Origin: Prunus persica
Lineage: Eukaryota > Streptophyta > Magnoliopsida > Rosales > Rosaceae
Length of the DNA stretch: 64,000 nt
Assembly: GCF_000346465.2 (NCBI RefSeq)
Contig: NC_034015.1
Location: 12,748,637 to 12,812,636 of the forward strand
Direction: 5' to 3'
The notes beneath the pieces are model-generated. The model searched no databases. It worked only from the letters and a program-made list of their open reading frames with translations, and was not told the origin of the DNA. Made by a program: the position numbers and the translations under genes. The first letter of the stretch is position 1. Each line of letters opens with the position of its first letter. This document shows positions 12,311 through 22,950 of the stretch, one piece after another.

Positions 12311-13939
12311 CTTATTATTTTTTTAGAATAATTAGTAATTAAATATTTTACTAATTTCATAAATTACTTAATTAATTATTTTAAATTATTTCGTAGACTT
12401 TGTTTTTTATTTTTTTAATACAAAATTAGTTTGTTTAACAAAAAAAATAAATGATCCAACGGCTGTGATTAAAAAGTGACTTGATCAATAAAAAAACAAA
12501 TGATCAACAGTTAAAATTAAAATCCAACAGTTAAAATAAATAAATAAAATATTATAAATAAGATCTAACCTCAAAACACATCCCAAACTCTATAAATCCT
12601 CATTAAAGTCTATAAAATAAAGGAAAATGCTAGGGAGACCAACTTTAGATACCAACTTGTGTACCAACTCTCTAATGTTGTTGTATTTGTTTTTTTTTTA
12701 AGTGAAATTATATTTTATTTTTTAAGGTTAAAATCTTTAGAAAATTAATTGACGAAGGTTGAAACAAAATAATGTTAAGAAAAATTAACGAGAAAAAAAA
12801 AAGGGTTAACCTTTTTTAAACAATTTAATAAAGTTGCGGACTCAAATTATGAGTCTGCATGGTTGGAAGAAAAAACTATTTGAGTCCAAGCAATATATGA
12901 ATAGTTGTATTTTGAAGGGGAGAAATTTGGGTTTAGTCCCATCTCCAACCCAGATGGGAAAATATTATAATTGGGGTTTTGGAGGTATGCAATCGAGTGG
13001 ATGTGTTTCAATATATTACAGCTCTTTTTTTTTATTTTTTTTAATTTTAAGTTATGGTCCAAAATGTCGTTGTTTTAGCCAATAGTTTCGTCTTCTCCAT
13101 GGGGTATTCTCCCATGGCTACAAGGGAAAACCAGTGATCTCCATGTTGGCTCCATCACTGTCTGCATAATGTCAATTCATTGAAATTATACCAATAACCT
13201 TACGAGGCAAGAGCATAACCTTATGAAGAATTTACAATAATACATTTATGCATCTAGAGAAAGAAGCATGGACCAACATATGTAATACAATAATTTAATA
13301 CCGTGATTATACTTTAGCATGTATGCCATGTTTTGCATATTTCTTATTGATGTTCCTTTCTCATTTTTCCAGTGTTACAAGCATGAGATTATTTTCTTGC
13401 TTTGATGCTACAATTGAGTGGGAGTCTTGTTCCCATTATGATAGATTTATAGTATGTTTAATTTTACTGTTTTTTATATTGAGGGATTTGCATTTAAGGG
13501 TGTTATTTTGGTTGATAGTTTTAATTATTGAATATTTTTTTATTTATTTACTATTTTGACTATTTAGCTGTTTAAAATTATTATGCATTTTGTTTATGCA
13601 TGTGAGTTTATGATCTATATTGCGATACTATTGCTTTAATAACATTGTGGATTGACTCTTGTTAAGTCGTAAAAGGATATATGTACTGAAAAACATAAAG
13701 ATTCACATTATGGATCAGTAATTGTTAAGGTTCATGTTTGTAGGTGCTCCATGTGATTTGAGATTGCATTATGTGATTATAGATGACATGTTTTGATAAA
13801 GTAGAGCCATGCTTCTATAGTTCGTTTTGTCTAATCGTTTTTTACGGTAGCTTGAAGGGAAAGACTTGACTGTTTAAAACTCAAGGCCAATAAAGATTAT
13901 CAAACTTTTACAGAAACTTAGTGCTTTAGTGCTTGATCT
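12311..13939. other. AT-rich intergenic sequence, probable decayed retroelement interior
   Basis: No gene was found. A motif common at repeat ends (AATGCTAGGGAGACC) is at ~12626. The part before 13940 lies directly upstream of a Copia-like polypurine tract and is probably the non-coding interior of a decayed element. The short open frames at 12834-13085 and 13323-13559 show no recognisable domain. Confidence 0.3.
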
Positions 13940-14226
13940 AGTGGGAGAATGTTATATTCCTATTTAGATCAGTGCACTAGATACTAAGTTATATTTTGAT
14001 GAGTCATTGACTTATTGAAGTTTCATAAGAGTTTAAATTAGGTTATGCCTTGAGGCCCAAAACCTTGTGAATTAAAGAAAGTTTTGAAGCCAAATAAAGG
14101 GGTCCTATTTATTTCCTTTTGGGTGAACCGTTGTTTGATGGGCCTAGAATAGTCAAATTTTTAAAGCACGCAGTAGCATGTCACTTACACTTGGAAGAGG
14201 TGCTATTTGGATGTTTAATTTTAGTT
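13940..14226 (+). mobile_element. Probable Copia-type polypurine tract and LTR start (remnant)
   Basis: AGTGGGAG at 13940-13947 is the usual polypurine tract of plant Copia elements. Two bases later comes TGTTATATTCC, which fits the 5' end of a 3' LTR. No paired LTR and no reverse-transcriptase frame are visible. The right end is arbitrary, set where the next MITE's target site starts. Confidence 0.4.
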
Positions 14227-14229
14227 TTA

Positions 14230-14708
14230 GGCTCCGTTTGGTTTACGGAACGGATTTGAGGGAAAATTACTTCCCATGTAATTTTTCAGGGATGGGAAAT
14301 GGAAAATTCATTTCCCACGTTTGGTAATGGTGGGAAAGTAACCGGGATATATCACTTTATTTCCTCTCCCATGTTTGGTTTGAGTAGGAATGGAAAACAA
14401 AGTTTGTATAATTTTTCAATTATATTCATATTAAATCAAATAAAAAAAGAATGCATTTAATGATATATTGTAATTCTAAATTGTTAATTGGACAAAATAG
14501 TTATGAAAAATGTGCATTGAATGTTGGCTCATTTTTCCAAACTTTCCCATAAGAAGGGAAAACAAAACCTAAGTTGGAAGGAAGACTTCACTTTCCCCCA
14601 TACTTTTCTATGTGTAAGAGAACCATTTCTCATGCTCGAACTTACCAAACATAGGAAAGTAAATGATTTTCCATTCCCAAGTTTCATTTCCCATAAACCA
14701 AACGGGCC
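14230..14708. mobile_element. Tourist/PIF-Harbinger-type MITE (479 bp)
   Basis: The ends are GGCTCCGTTTGG and CCAAACGGGCC, forming terminal inverted repeats. The trinucleotide TTA lies directly outside on both sides (14227-14229 and 14709-14711), the signature target duplication of PIF/Harbinger elements. The interior has no coding capacity. A closely related copy begins at 63567. Confidence 0.85.
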
Positions 14709-14798
14709 TTAAAGTTTTTCTTTTTCTTTTTAAGTTGAGCAAAGTTTTAGTTTTAATTGTGTTGTTTTTCCCAATTTTGATATTCTTTATTTTGTGAG

Positions 14799-14911
14799 AA
14801 GATAATGATAGCAACGAATCTGAAAAGGAAGTGCTGGAGAATGTTGAATCTGTTGGTCCTGATAGTATGGGGCCTAAGAACTCGGCAGCTCAAGAAGACA
14901 AGAGTGGTTGA
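14799..14911 (+). pseudogene. Orphan terminal-exon-like fragment
   Basis: After an acceptor-like TTTGTGAG the frame reads DSNESEKEVLENVESVGPDS, then MGPKNSAAQEDKSG and TGA (14909-14911). The composition is acidic and protein-like. No upstream exon was found. It could be a relict last exon separated from its gene by the MITE just upstream. Function unknown. Confidence 0.25.
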
Positions 14912-15053
14912 TGAGAGTATTAAAATATTCGAATATATTTAAACTACATTAATATTTATCAAATAAATATTATATGATTACTTAATCAATTGGACTTTTA
15001 AACTGTTATTTTATTTTTTATTTTCATTTAATTAATTGTTATAGATCAATTGA

Positions 15054-15185
15054 GGGCTCGTTTGGAGTAATTTTGGATATGCAAAAAATCACTTATATGG
15101 AGAATAATGATTATATGAAAAAGCACGTGCGAACTACTTCTCCCCATAAGTGACTTTTGTGCTAGAATCACCCCCAAACAAGTCT
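15054..15185. mobile_element. Short MITE-like inverted repeat
   Basis: GGGCTCGTTTGG at 15054 and CCAAACAAGTCT ending at 15185 form imperfect inverted ends of the same GTTTGG class as the Tourist elements here. The flanking target duplication is unclear. The element sits about 220 bp upstream of CTF7. Confidence 0.45.
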
Positions 15186-15363
15186 GAATTAATTGGGCCT
15201 CCTTTGGATGGGTCTACGGAAGAAATATTTGGGGTTCATCGTCAGCGGACAGGCCCAAGAAAAAAATTGATGGCTACAATAATTAGGTGGGAAAATTAAA
15301 TTCATTCTGGAGTCTACCATATTTCTGGGCGCCAAAATCAAAGTACATGTTGATTGAGGCGTA

Positions 15364-15546
15364 ATGCAATCAGATCGAACCCCAAATCAAATTCCACGCA
15401 ATTCGTGCAATGCAATCAAAGATCAGTGCCTTCTTCAAACCCTCTCCTTCTTTTTCAATAAAATTAGCAGACGCACCTCCGACTTCGAGCGACGGAGACG
15501 ACGACGAATTGGCCATCTGGGAAAAGACGCAGCACCAATATTGTAA
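15364..15546 (+). promoter_or_regulatory. Upstream ORF overlapping the CTF7 start codon
   Basis: An ATG at 15364 opens a 60-codon frame that runs through the CTF7 start at 15410 in another frame and stops at 15546. The two ATGs sit in nearly the same context (ATGCAATCA), 46 bp apart. If the transcript starts upstream of 15364, this uORF would compete with CTF7 initiation. The transcription start is not known from sequence. Confidence 0.35.
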
Positions 15547-17746
15547 CACCTACAAGCGAAGAGATCGAAACCTTCAAAGGTATTTTGTTTTTTGTTTTTT
15601 ACTTGGGCTGGTTGTTGTTTGGGTGCTGAGAAATAGCGAGAAAAGGCAGAGGCTAAAATGGATTTTTCGCTTTTCAGTTTATCTTTTTTTTAATATTTCG
15701 TTTCTGGGTTATTGAATCTACAAAGACGAAAGCTAAAAATCAAATAGCTTCAATTAAGAAATTTAGGAATTGCGTTTAGCGTGGATTTAATTTCTGGGGC
15801 TTTTCTTGCAGAAAATCTAGTATTTTGTAGGAATATCAGTAATGATTTACTGACCCTTTTTCTTATTTGTTTTTTTCCCCTTTCCAATCTTTTCTTTGTG
15901 TAATGAAGGGGTGAAAGTGACAGAGGTTCAGTTAACCAGTTGGCGGACAGACCCATTTTAGATAATAATTCTGGGAAGCCAAAATCATTCACATTGGGAA
16001 GAACAGTGGTGAAGAACAAGAAGAGAAGTTATGCTCAGTTCTATTTAGAGTTTGGTCAGTCTGATTTTAATCTGCACACATGTTCCACCTGTGGGGTCAA
16101 GTATACCGCTGGAGATGAAGAGGATGAGAAGGCTCACAAGGCATTTCACAAGGACTATACCCGTGGAATTCAATTCAAGGTGCAAATTGTTTTAGATTAT
16201 GTGTCTCCATGAGTTTCTCAGGTCCATTTGGGTGCTTATTTTGTCAAAGTTGCTGACTATGTTTTGCAGGGATGGTACAATGAAAGGGTTGTTCATACGC
16301 CTTCGGCTGAAGGAGGTCGGATTGTTTTGGTGTTAGATTGTGACCCTGCTGCTCAGAGAAACAAGGTTCAAACTCAACATTCTGTTTTCTTGAATCTGAT
16401 ACTTTATGTAAATGGGGGCACTGTTTCAAGAAAACTCAAAGATTTGCTTAACTAAGCTACTGTTTTGTACTGGCAGGTTGGGGAAGTTGTGAAGATGATG
16501 GAGAGTGAACTTGGAAGTGGATGGATTTTGCACAAGTTGTGTAAGGTGACTGACAATAACTTTTAGTCTTTTACTTAATGAATCAGAAAAACGCTACCAG
16601 AATCGTTGCTGCATCAAATGTCTAGAAAATTCTTGAACTACTATTTGTTTTTGCATTATGTTGGTTCATTTCACACTTCCATCAAGACTTGGCCATAGGA
16701 CTTTTACGAACACAGTGGTGCCTTGTAATTCCACAATAGTACAAATGGCTATAGTCTGTATGATTATGTTTTCCCGGACCAGGACAATGTTGAATGCTTT
16801 GGATTTAATTTTCAAAATTTTGTTTTGTAATAAACCCATCTGTCTTTTGACAGTTTAGGAGTACAATAATGCTTTCGTATCTCGTTTTCTCTCTCTCTAT
16901 GGTATGATTCAGCTATTAGCTCCATTTTCGGTGTGGTATCTCACCCTTATGTTTGCAGGTGTACCTGTTCATTTTGTCCCAAAGGATTGTTGGGTGTCTA
17001 GTTGCAGAGCCAATAAAAGAAGCACACAAAGTCCTCTCATGTGCAGTTAATGGAAGTTCTGATGGTACTACTACAAATGAAACAAAACTAACCACTCTCC
17101 AATTTGGGGATATCAGATTTCAAAGGGAAGTCATGAGAAAAGCCCCTTCTGTTCCTGAAGCTTTGAACGAGAATCTCAACGGTGCTATATTTTGTGAAGA
17201 GGAAGCAGTGCCTGCTGTCTGTGGCATCAGAGCCATTTGGGTCACTCAAGCTAACAGAAGAAAACACATAGCCACCCAGTTACTGGATGCCCTGAGGTAA
17301 CTTCAACTCCTTGGTATTATTTCCTCTGGCTTTTCTCTTGGTGGGGAGTTTCTTTATATTCTCATCAAATGGAAACCAAATGTATGATATGGTAATGTTG
17401 TGGTTTGGATCCCTACCTGCAAGCCAAATCATGTCAGCTAACTTTAAGTAGATTTTAGCACAATAACTTTTCCAAGTTTCTTAAACAGAAATGTAAGTTC
17501 CTTTTGCTGGACAATTGACATTGAATTGCTTGCTTTTCTTGATATTTGTTTTATTAACATTTTGCTGTTTTCTTACGCTTTCTCTCTCACAGGAAAAGTT
17601 TCTGCATGGGATTTGTCCTTGAACACTCTCAATTGGCATTCTCTCAACCAACATCAGCTGGAAAGGCTTTGGCATCCAATTATATTGGTGGTGGATATTT
17701 TTTGGTGTACAAAACCAACAATCTTAAAGGTCCAGATTCTATTTAA
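15410..17746 (+). CDS. CTF7: CTF7/ECO1 N-acetyltransferase (sister-chromatid cohesion)
   Basis: Six exons (15410-15579, 15909-16179, 16270-16365, 16477-16545, 16959-17296, 17593-17746) join into 365 codons plus TAA, all with GT-AG introns. The N-terminus [12 protein letters not shown] resembles a PIP box for PCNA. A C2H2-type zinc finger follows in exon 2 ([20 protein letters not shown], then AFH). The C-terminal GNAT domain contains [20 protein letters not shown] and ends with an ESCO-type tail ([20 protein letters not shown], then [11 protein letters not shown]). Family role: acetylation of the cohesin subunit SMC3 during S phase, in the nucleus. The length fits plant CTF7. An overlapping uORF precedes the start, and the stop codon lies inside a short tandem duplication. 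Confidence 0.93.
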
Positions 17747-17821
17747 ATGAATCTCTATTACAATTTATTAATAATTAAAAAAGGTCCAGATTCTATTTAA
17801 ATGAATCTTCATTACAATTTA
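17726..17821. repeat. Tandem duplication spanning the CTF7 stop codon
   Basis: The ~42-bp stretch beginning AAAGGTCCAGATTCTATTTA at 17726 returns at about 17780, separated by a 12-bp AT-rich spacer. The first copy contains the functional TAA, and the second lies in the 3' UTR. Confidence 0.8.
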
Positions 17822-20250
17822 CATGCTTGTTCAATTATAAAAGTACGAAATTAAACTTATTCCCAAAATTTCATATTTTTTTGACGGAATCGAATCTAGG
17901 ACCTAGAATGCAGGGGTAAATGCTCGGTCAAGCTAGATAAAAAGACAATGATTTCTCCCTCCTTGAACAGTTCAAAAACAGAATGAATAATTCATAATAA
18001 TAAAACCAAATTACTTTGAATAGTGTATATTTAATGATTAGATAACACCCAGAGAAGGCTACACATTGATATTTCCTGAGGCATTTGTTAAATGTTTTAG
18101 GGACCCCATGATGCCTTGGAGGCTGCAAACCTTGAGCATATTTATAATCAAATATAGAGAGAAAGAGAGGCCCAAAAAGCTTTATTAATTTAGACCTTTA
18201 CAAGTGTCCAAAGGGATTTTAAAAAATGAGAAAAAAGTTTCCCCACATTTCTTCTGTACCCATTGGGAGGGAGGAGCAGCCACCTCCATGGATGACTACC
18301 AAGTAACAAAAGAGATGTTTGAACAACTTCATTGACATGAATGGGGAAGTGCCCACGTTTTTCCAAACTAGGAGGGCAATTAAGTCCCGTTAAGCAATAA
18401 AACGTTGTTTATTTATCACGTGACCAACACGTGAAATGATGTTTACATGTAAAACGGTTAGCCTAACAAAATATCATTCAAGTTACTGAAAAAAAGTCTA
18501 ACTTTGGTAAAGATATGTAACTTTTACTTGTACAAGCTATCTCTGTATGGAACTTTTCAACAACAATTGACTCTTACTAGGCCTTATCTCTCTCCGCTTT
18601 ATGACCAACTAACGCTTCGTCTAGTGAAATTTCTCTTCTTATTATTATTGTTAGAAATTTCAAATTTAAATTTTTTCTTTCGATTAATAAAAGAATAAAT
18701 AATATTTTTCCTGAAAAAAGGGTGGTTATAACTTATAGTTTTCATTTTCATAATTTAATTTTTCTTTAGGGAGTTTCAAATTTTTCCTCTGTTGTAATTG
18801 ATGAAAACAAAGAACAACAAATTGATTGGGCCAAATTTCTGACAAGTGTTGTTTGACCCATGCTGGCCAATGTTGTTCAATTCAGGATTGTTGTTAAGTT
18901 TAGGCCTCACTTGAACGTCACTGGTTGGCAAAACTTCAACGGCAACATGAGGATTGTCGTTCTTCTATTTAAACTAGCAGACAGGAGAAGAACGTGGAGA
19001 TATGGAAGTGTATAGAAATGGCATGAATTCGTTTTGCAAATGGGTATGGAAAGGGATGGAAGGAGGGGATTAGGTTAGGAACCAACACGTACACTCTTGC
19101 TTAAGTTTTGTTTAATCAATCCAAGAGAAGAAAAACTTATCTATACCTGGGATACCACTTGCGAGTCAATTATTTATTGTTGTGTATTTAAACTTTCTAA
19201 CATGACAATGCGTGATTGGTTCGAAATAACGCCACAGGGCATCCATATTACATGTAAGTTCTTCTCATCCAATAGAAACTTGAATTTAGAACCTCTAAAT
19301 GGTACACCTTGCTTCAACTCTCATGTTTTTTCGGTGAAATAATTGGAGTTAGACTTTTGACCAAACTCAACTCACAAAGCGTAAAATGGTAACTTTCAAA
19401 GTCTAAGAGCTCTTGCGCAAGTAACATTGGAGCTCATTTTTATCAACAGAATAACGACACTTGAATTTGAGTCCTCTTCTCTTAACACTGACATAAAATA
19501 AGAAATAGTAAATCACAAGTAAATCGGTACAACTTATGTAAAATTTTAAATTTGTGATAAATTTGAGAAATGAAATTGAATGTGATGATGAATTCCGTGG
19601 GTGCCAAGTCTTCTAATTCAATGTCATACATTTTTAAAATTATTTAAATTTGCTTCAAACTAAAAAAGATAGTCTTTTTTATTGGGTCAGAAAAAAAAAA
19701 TAGATTTGCTATCATCACCAGACTGACCAATATTGGCCATTAGGACCTATGACGTACCTCATTGTAGGCTTGGCAGGATAGACAGATGAGACGAGGAAAG
19801 AGGTGACGCGACGGGTAGAAATGGGAGAAGCAAGAAATTAAATAAATGGTAATATATATTTTTTTCTATTTTCTATTTTCGTTGTAGAAATTTGTTTTTC
19901 CCAGAAAAAGAAAAGAGAAAAAAGAAAAAATCAGGACCTGATTATTTTGATTGTATTTTTTGGCTAGAGTTTATTATAATAATAAAAATTGTCAGTGCAT
20001 AAAAAAAAGAAAAACGGAATTGTCAGAGTTAAATTAAATGTAGGTACTAAAAAAGTTAATTTCTGAAACAGGAGCCGAAACGCGCCGTTTTCGATTGCTT
20101 GGGCCCCAAGCCTTCAGTCATTTACATAAAAGGCATGTGTGTGCTCTGGAAGATACGATCACCCTGGCTCCTTACGAAACATCAAAACTTGTATTCCTTA
20201 AATACCCCTACCGCCTTACCGTATTTACTAGTTCCGTCCTAAACCCCACA
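17822..20250. other. Intergenic region between CTF7 and the DUF7138-like gene
   Basis: No supported gene. A weak tRNA-B-box-like string (minus strand, AGATTCGATTCC at ~17887) could be a SINE relic. Short frames at 18504-18698 and 19097-19342 lack domains. The region is AT-rich with poly-A/T runs. Confidence 0.4.
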
Positions 20251-20253
20251 CCT

Positions 20254-20263
20254 CTATATAAAA
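20254..20263 (+). promoter_or_regulatory. TATA box of the DUF7138-like gene
   Basis: CTATATAAAA sits about 130 bp upstream of the ATG at 20391. Pyrimidine-rich sequence follows, as is usual for plant leaders. Confidence 0.6.
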
Positions 20264-20390
20264 CCCTTTACCCCTGTTCATTTCTTCCTTCCACAAACAC
20301 CAAAATTTCTTCTGATTTTCATTTCGACCTTCAAACTTTGACACTCAAGCTCCGGAATCTGACGTCATCTTGCCGGAAACCGCTGCGAAG

Positions 20391-21125
20391 ATGGTGGAGG
20401 TCCCCAGAGCTAGAGGCGTCTCGTTTCCGATCGTCTTCTCCGACGGCGAGACCGAGACCGATATCGGAAACGTCGTCGTTAACGATGCCCTAGAGTTCAA
20501 GCTGTTCCTTTCGCTCCTGAGCAACAAGATCGGAATCTCGCCGCACCAGTTCACGGTCTTCCTCTCCTCGCCGGACACCCGTCGGCGAATCCCCATCACC
20601 GGCAAGGTCAACTTCGGAGCGATTTCTCGCGAGAAGAACTGCTTCTTTCTCGTGGAGCTAAAGCGGTCGAGACGCGAGAAGCGGCGTTCCAAGAATAGCC
20701 AGATTCAACACCACCACCCCCAAGATTTTCAAGAAAACGAGTACGACAACACGGCGTCGTTCGGAGCTCACAATCCAGTCAACAAGAGCCTCAGTCTTGA
20801 GAACGTGATGCTATTGAGGCGGGGTATGGAGATCGAAAACGTCACCGGTTTGGGTTTTCCGTTTGCGGGTCGGGTCGAGTACGAGAATCGGATCAGGGAG
20901 TTGCAGATGGAGAAGGAGAGATATTTGATGAACATGGGCCTGGGAAGATCCGATGGGTTTGGGCTTGGGCCGGGCCGGGGAGGTGGCGTAGCGGTGGTGT
21001 GCGAGGAGTGTTCAAGAGCTAAAGCGATGGGGAGAGAAGTCGGATTCCACTGGTGCGCTTACGACGCTGTGACTTTCGGGTTCAGGTCTCCGGCGGGTCC
21101 GATTTCCCGACCCGCCAAAGGGTAA
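20391..21125 (+). CDS. Intronless plant gene of unknown function, DUF7138-like (244 aa)
   Basis: The frame from ATG 20391 encodes 244 residues. The N-terminal ~95 residues form a compact domain (SFPIVFSDGETETDIGNVVV; ISPHQFTVFLSS; RRRIPITGKVNFGAISREKN; CFFLVELKRSRREKRR) that I recall as the plant DUF7138 family. A low-complexity linker follows, then a conserved C-terminal part with CEECSRAKAMGREVGFHWCA, a possible small metal-binding CxxC site. The basic run KRSRREKRRSKN could be a nuclear localisation signal. GC is clearly higher than in the flanks, consistent with a real single-exon gene. No biochemical role is known to me. The first in-frame ATG was chosen; a few in-frame codons upstream lack an ATG. 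Confidence 0.85.
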   Translation: MVEVPRARGVSFPIVFSDGETETDIGNVVVNDALEFKLFLSLLSNKIGISPHQFTVFLSSPDTRRRIPITGKVNFGAISREKNCFFLVELKRSRREKRRSKNSQIQHHHPQDFQENEYDNTASFGAHNPVNKSLSLENVMLLRRGMEIENVTGLGFPFAGRVEYENRIRELQMEKERYLMNMGLGRSDGFGLGPGRGGGVAVVCEECSRAKAMGREVGFHWCAYDAVTFGFRSPAGPISRPAKG

Positions 21126-21187
21126 AGCTCATCAAAATCGGGGCTTTATGGGGTTTTCCCTTTTTTGATTTGCTGGACATGTTGATA

Positions 21188-22040
21188 TTGTGAACAGAGA
21201 GAGAAGATGGTGATAGTGATTGATAGTATGCGGTTTGGTATACGATAAGGAAGGTATACCTTACTATGACATAATTTATGGGTATATAAGAGAAATCGAT
21301 GTCGTTTAGCTAGGAGCTGCCATTGGCAAAGTTTGGAGGTGAATCTTTAGGGCATACGGGTCCTTTTTGTCTGAAGCCTGCAATTGAATTTGGGAACATA
21401 TTCAGTGTGAGAATTAAATTAAGGGTAGTGGGAATGGTTGTAGGGTTTTTGAAGATTTCTTAGAAGGGTTGATCTTTGAGTGTTTCCAAGCTGGAATTGA
21501 AACTAATGTGTAGTTGCTTGAATAGGGAAAAATAAATTTCCTTTTTCATGTTTGGGGAAGAGATGGAATTTTGGGGTGTGGTTTTGGTTTTGTCTCATTT
21601 TGTATTTTCCATGGATTAGTTTCCAATTTCCATCAATAATTAATTCATTGATATTGAAGGATGGCGCTCCACAGTACCTAACTGGATTTCTTTCTTTCTT
21701 TGTTCCTTTGTTTCTGGGTTTGGATTTTCCGATTTTGCTCCTTTTTCCAGGTTGAAACCTTTGCTTTTGTCCTTATTATTATAATTTAAGATACTTAAAA
21801 AAAAAAAAAATTATATATATGGATTAAGATATAGATGTGGTCATACAAGCTGAGTGATTGCAGAATTTCCTACAAAGCCCCCAATATGCGAGTGTAGTTG
21901 TTTGATCATGATAAGTGCCTTGATTTCTCATTATGGTACTAATCTGAGATAAGAAGAAGTTTGGCGGAAATCTGTTGCCTTTTATTACATTTTGTGCACA
22001 TTTCTTGGCATATAAAGTTACCTAAATTCTGTGGTGGTAT
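21188..22040 (+). repeat. 3' flank block duplicated at 38302-38905
   Basis: From GTGAACAGAG onwards this stretch matches 38302-38905 over most of its length. Shared strings include ATAGTATGCGGTTTGGTATA, GAAGGTATACCTTACTATGA and GGAAATCTGTTGCCTTTTAT. The 38-kb copy lacks about 290 bp around 21560-21850. Here the block is the 3' UTR and flank of the DUF7138-like gene; there it follows a CCCH/RING pseudogene. Confidence 0.85.
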
Positions 22041-22044
22041 TTAA

Positions 22045-22950
22045 TAAGAAAAATACATAGAAAATTACTACAAATTCCTCACAATCTTATCTTCGATAAT
22101 AAAGTGCCAACATAAAATTATGAGTTATGGAAATTTTAAAGTACCAATTGAAACAAGATTTGTAACAAGGAGTCTAATCATTTTAGGTTATTGTCATAGT
22201 TAGTATAACAAAATTGAGTTTGGGCAATTACTTTTATTAATTAAAATGATAATTTTGGATTATCACGAAGAAAATGTTACAAGGAGTTTCTACAAATTTG
22301 TATTTTTTGGATTTTTAACGTATTTATTACGAATTTTGGAAGTTAAAATATGAAAATATAATAACAAATTCACTATTTATTACGTTTGTTAAGTGGTGCA
22401 CCATTACTATTTCTGACGAATAACACCTTCTGATAGTGCCATGTGTCCTTTAATTTTACTTTTTCTGTTTTTATAAAGTACATCGAAAATTGCTACAAAT
22501 TCTTTACAATATAAGCTTTTATTATGAAAGTCTAAAATCATGATTTCACGTTTTTTAGTTGATAATAATTATTGGATCAAAGAAATAAGAGTGTTTGGAT
22601 ATAGAACATTAATTCTTGTTTTGATTTGTTTATAAACAAAGCTGAGTCATTCTTATCTATTTGCGTTTTTATAAGTTGAAAGTTGATTTGTGGGAAGTTT
22701 AGGGTGAAATGAATGTCACAAGGAATTCTTAAGAATTTTCAGTGTATTTTTATAATTTTTGTTATGAACTTTTAAAGTTAAATCTTATAAAAATAAGAAA
22801 AAAATTAAAGAGATTGACAAGTGTCAGCAGATGAAAGGTGCGTATGTCAGTGTTTACATAGACACGCGTCATTTATTTAATTATTTTATTTTTATCTTAA
22901 AAAATTCATAAAATACACCAAAAATGTCTACAAATTCCTTACGACATAGC
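22045..22950. repeat. Diverged tandem repeat, ~430-bp period
   Basis: The signature (G)AAAATTGCTACAAATTC starts near 22050, 22480 and 22915, about 430 bp apart. The interiors share further blocks, such as ACAAGGA...TTC near 22278 and 22720. The copies are strongly diverged. No coding capacity. Confidence 0.5.

Noticed and set aside
17245..17280. CTF7 acetyl-CoA loop reads RRKHIA, with His where many GNAT proteins have Gly.
   Set aside because: ESCO/ECO1 proteins are known to vary at this position, so I do not treat it as a lost catalytic residue.
20345..20692. 115-aa minus-strand frame opposite the DUF7138-like gene.
   Set aside because: It is a shadow of a GC-rich coding strand with no independent signals.
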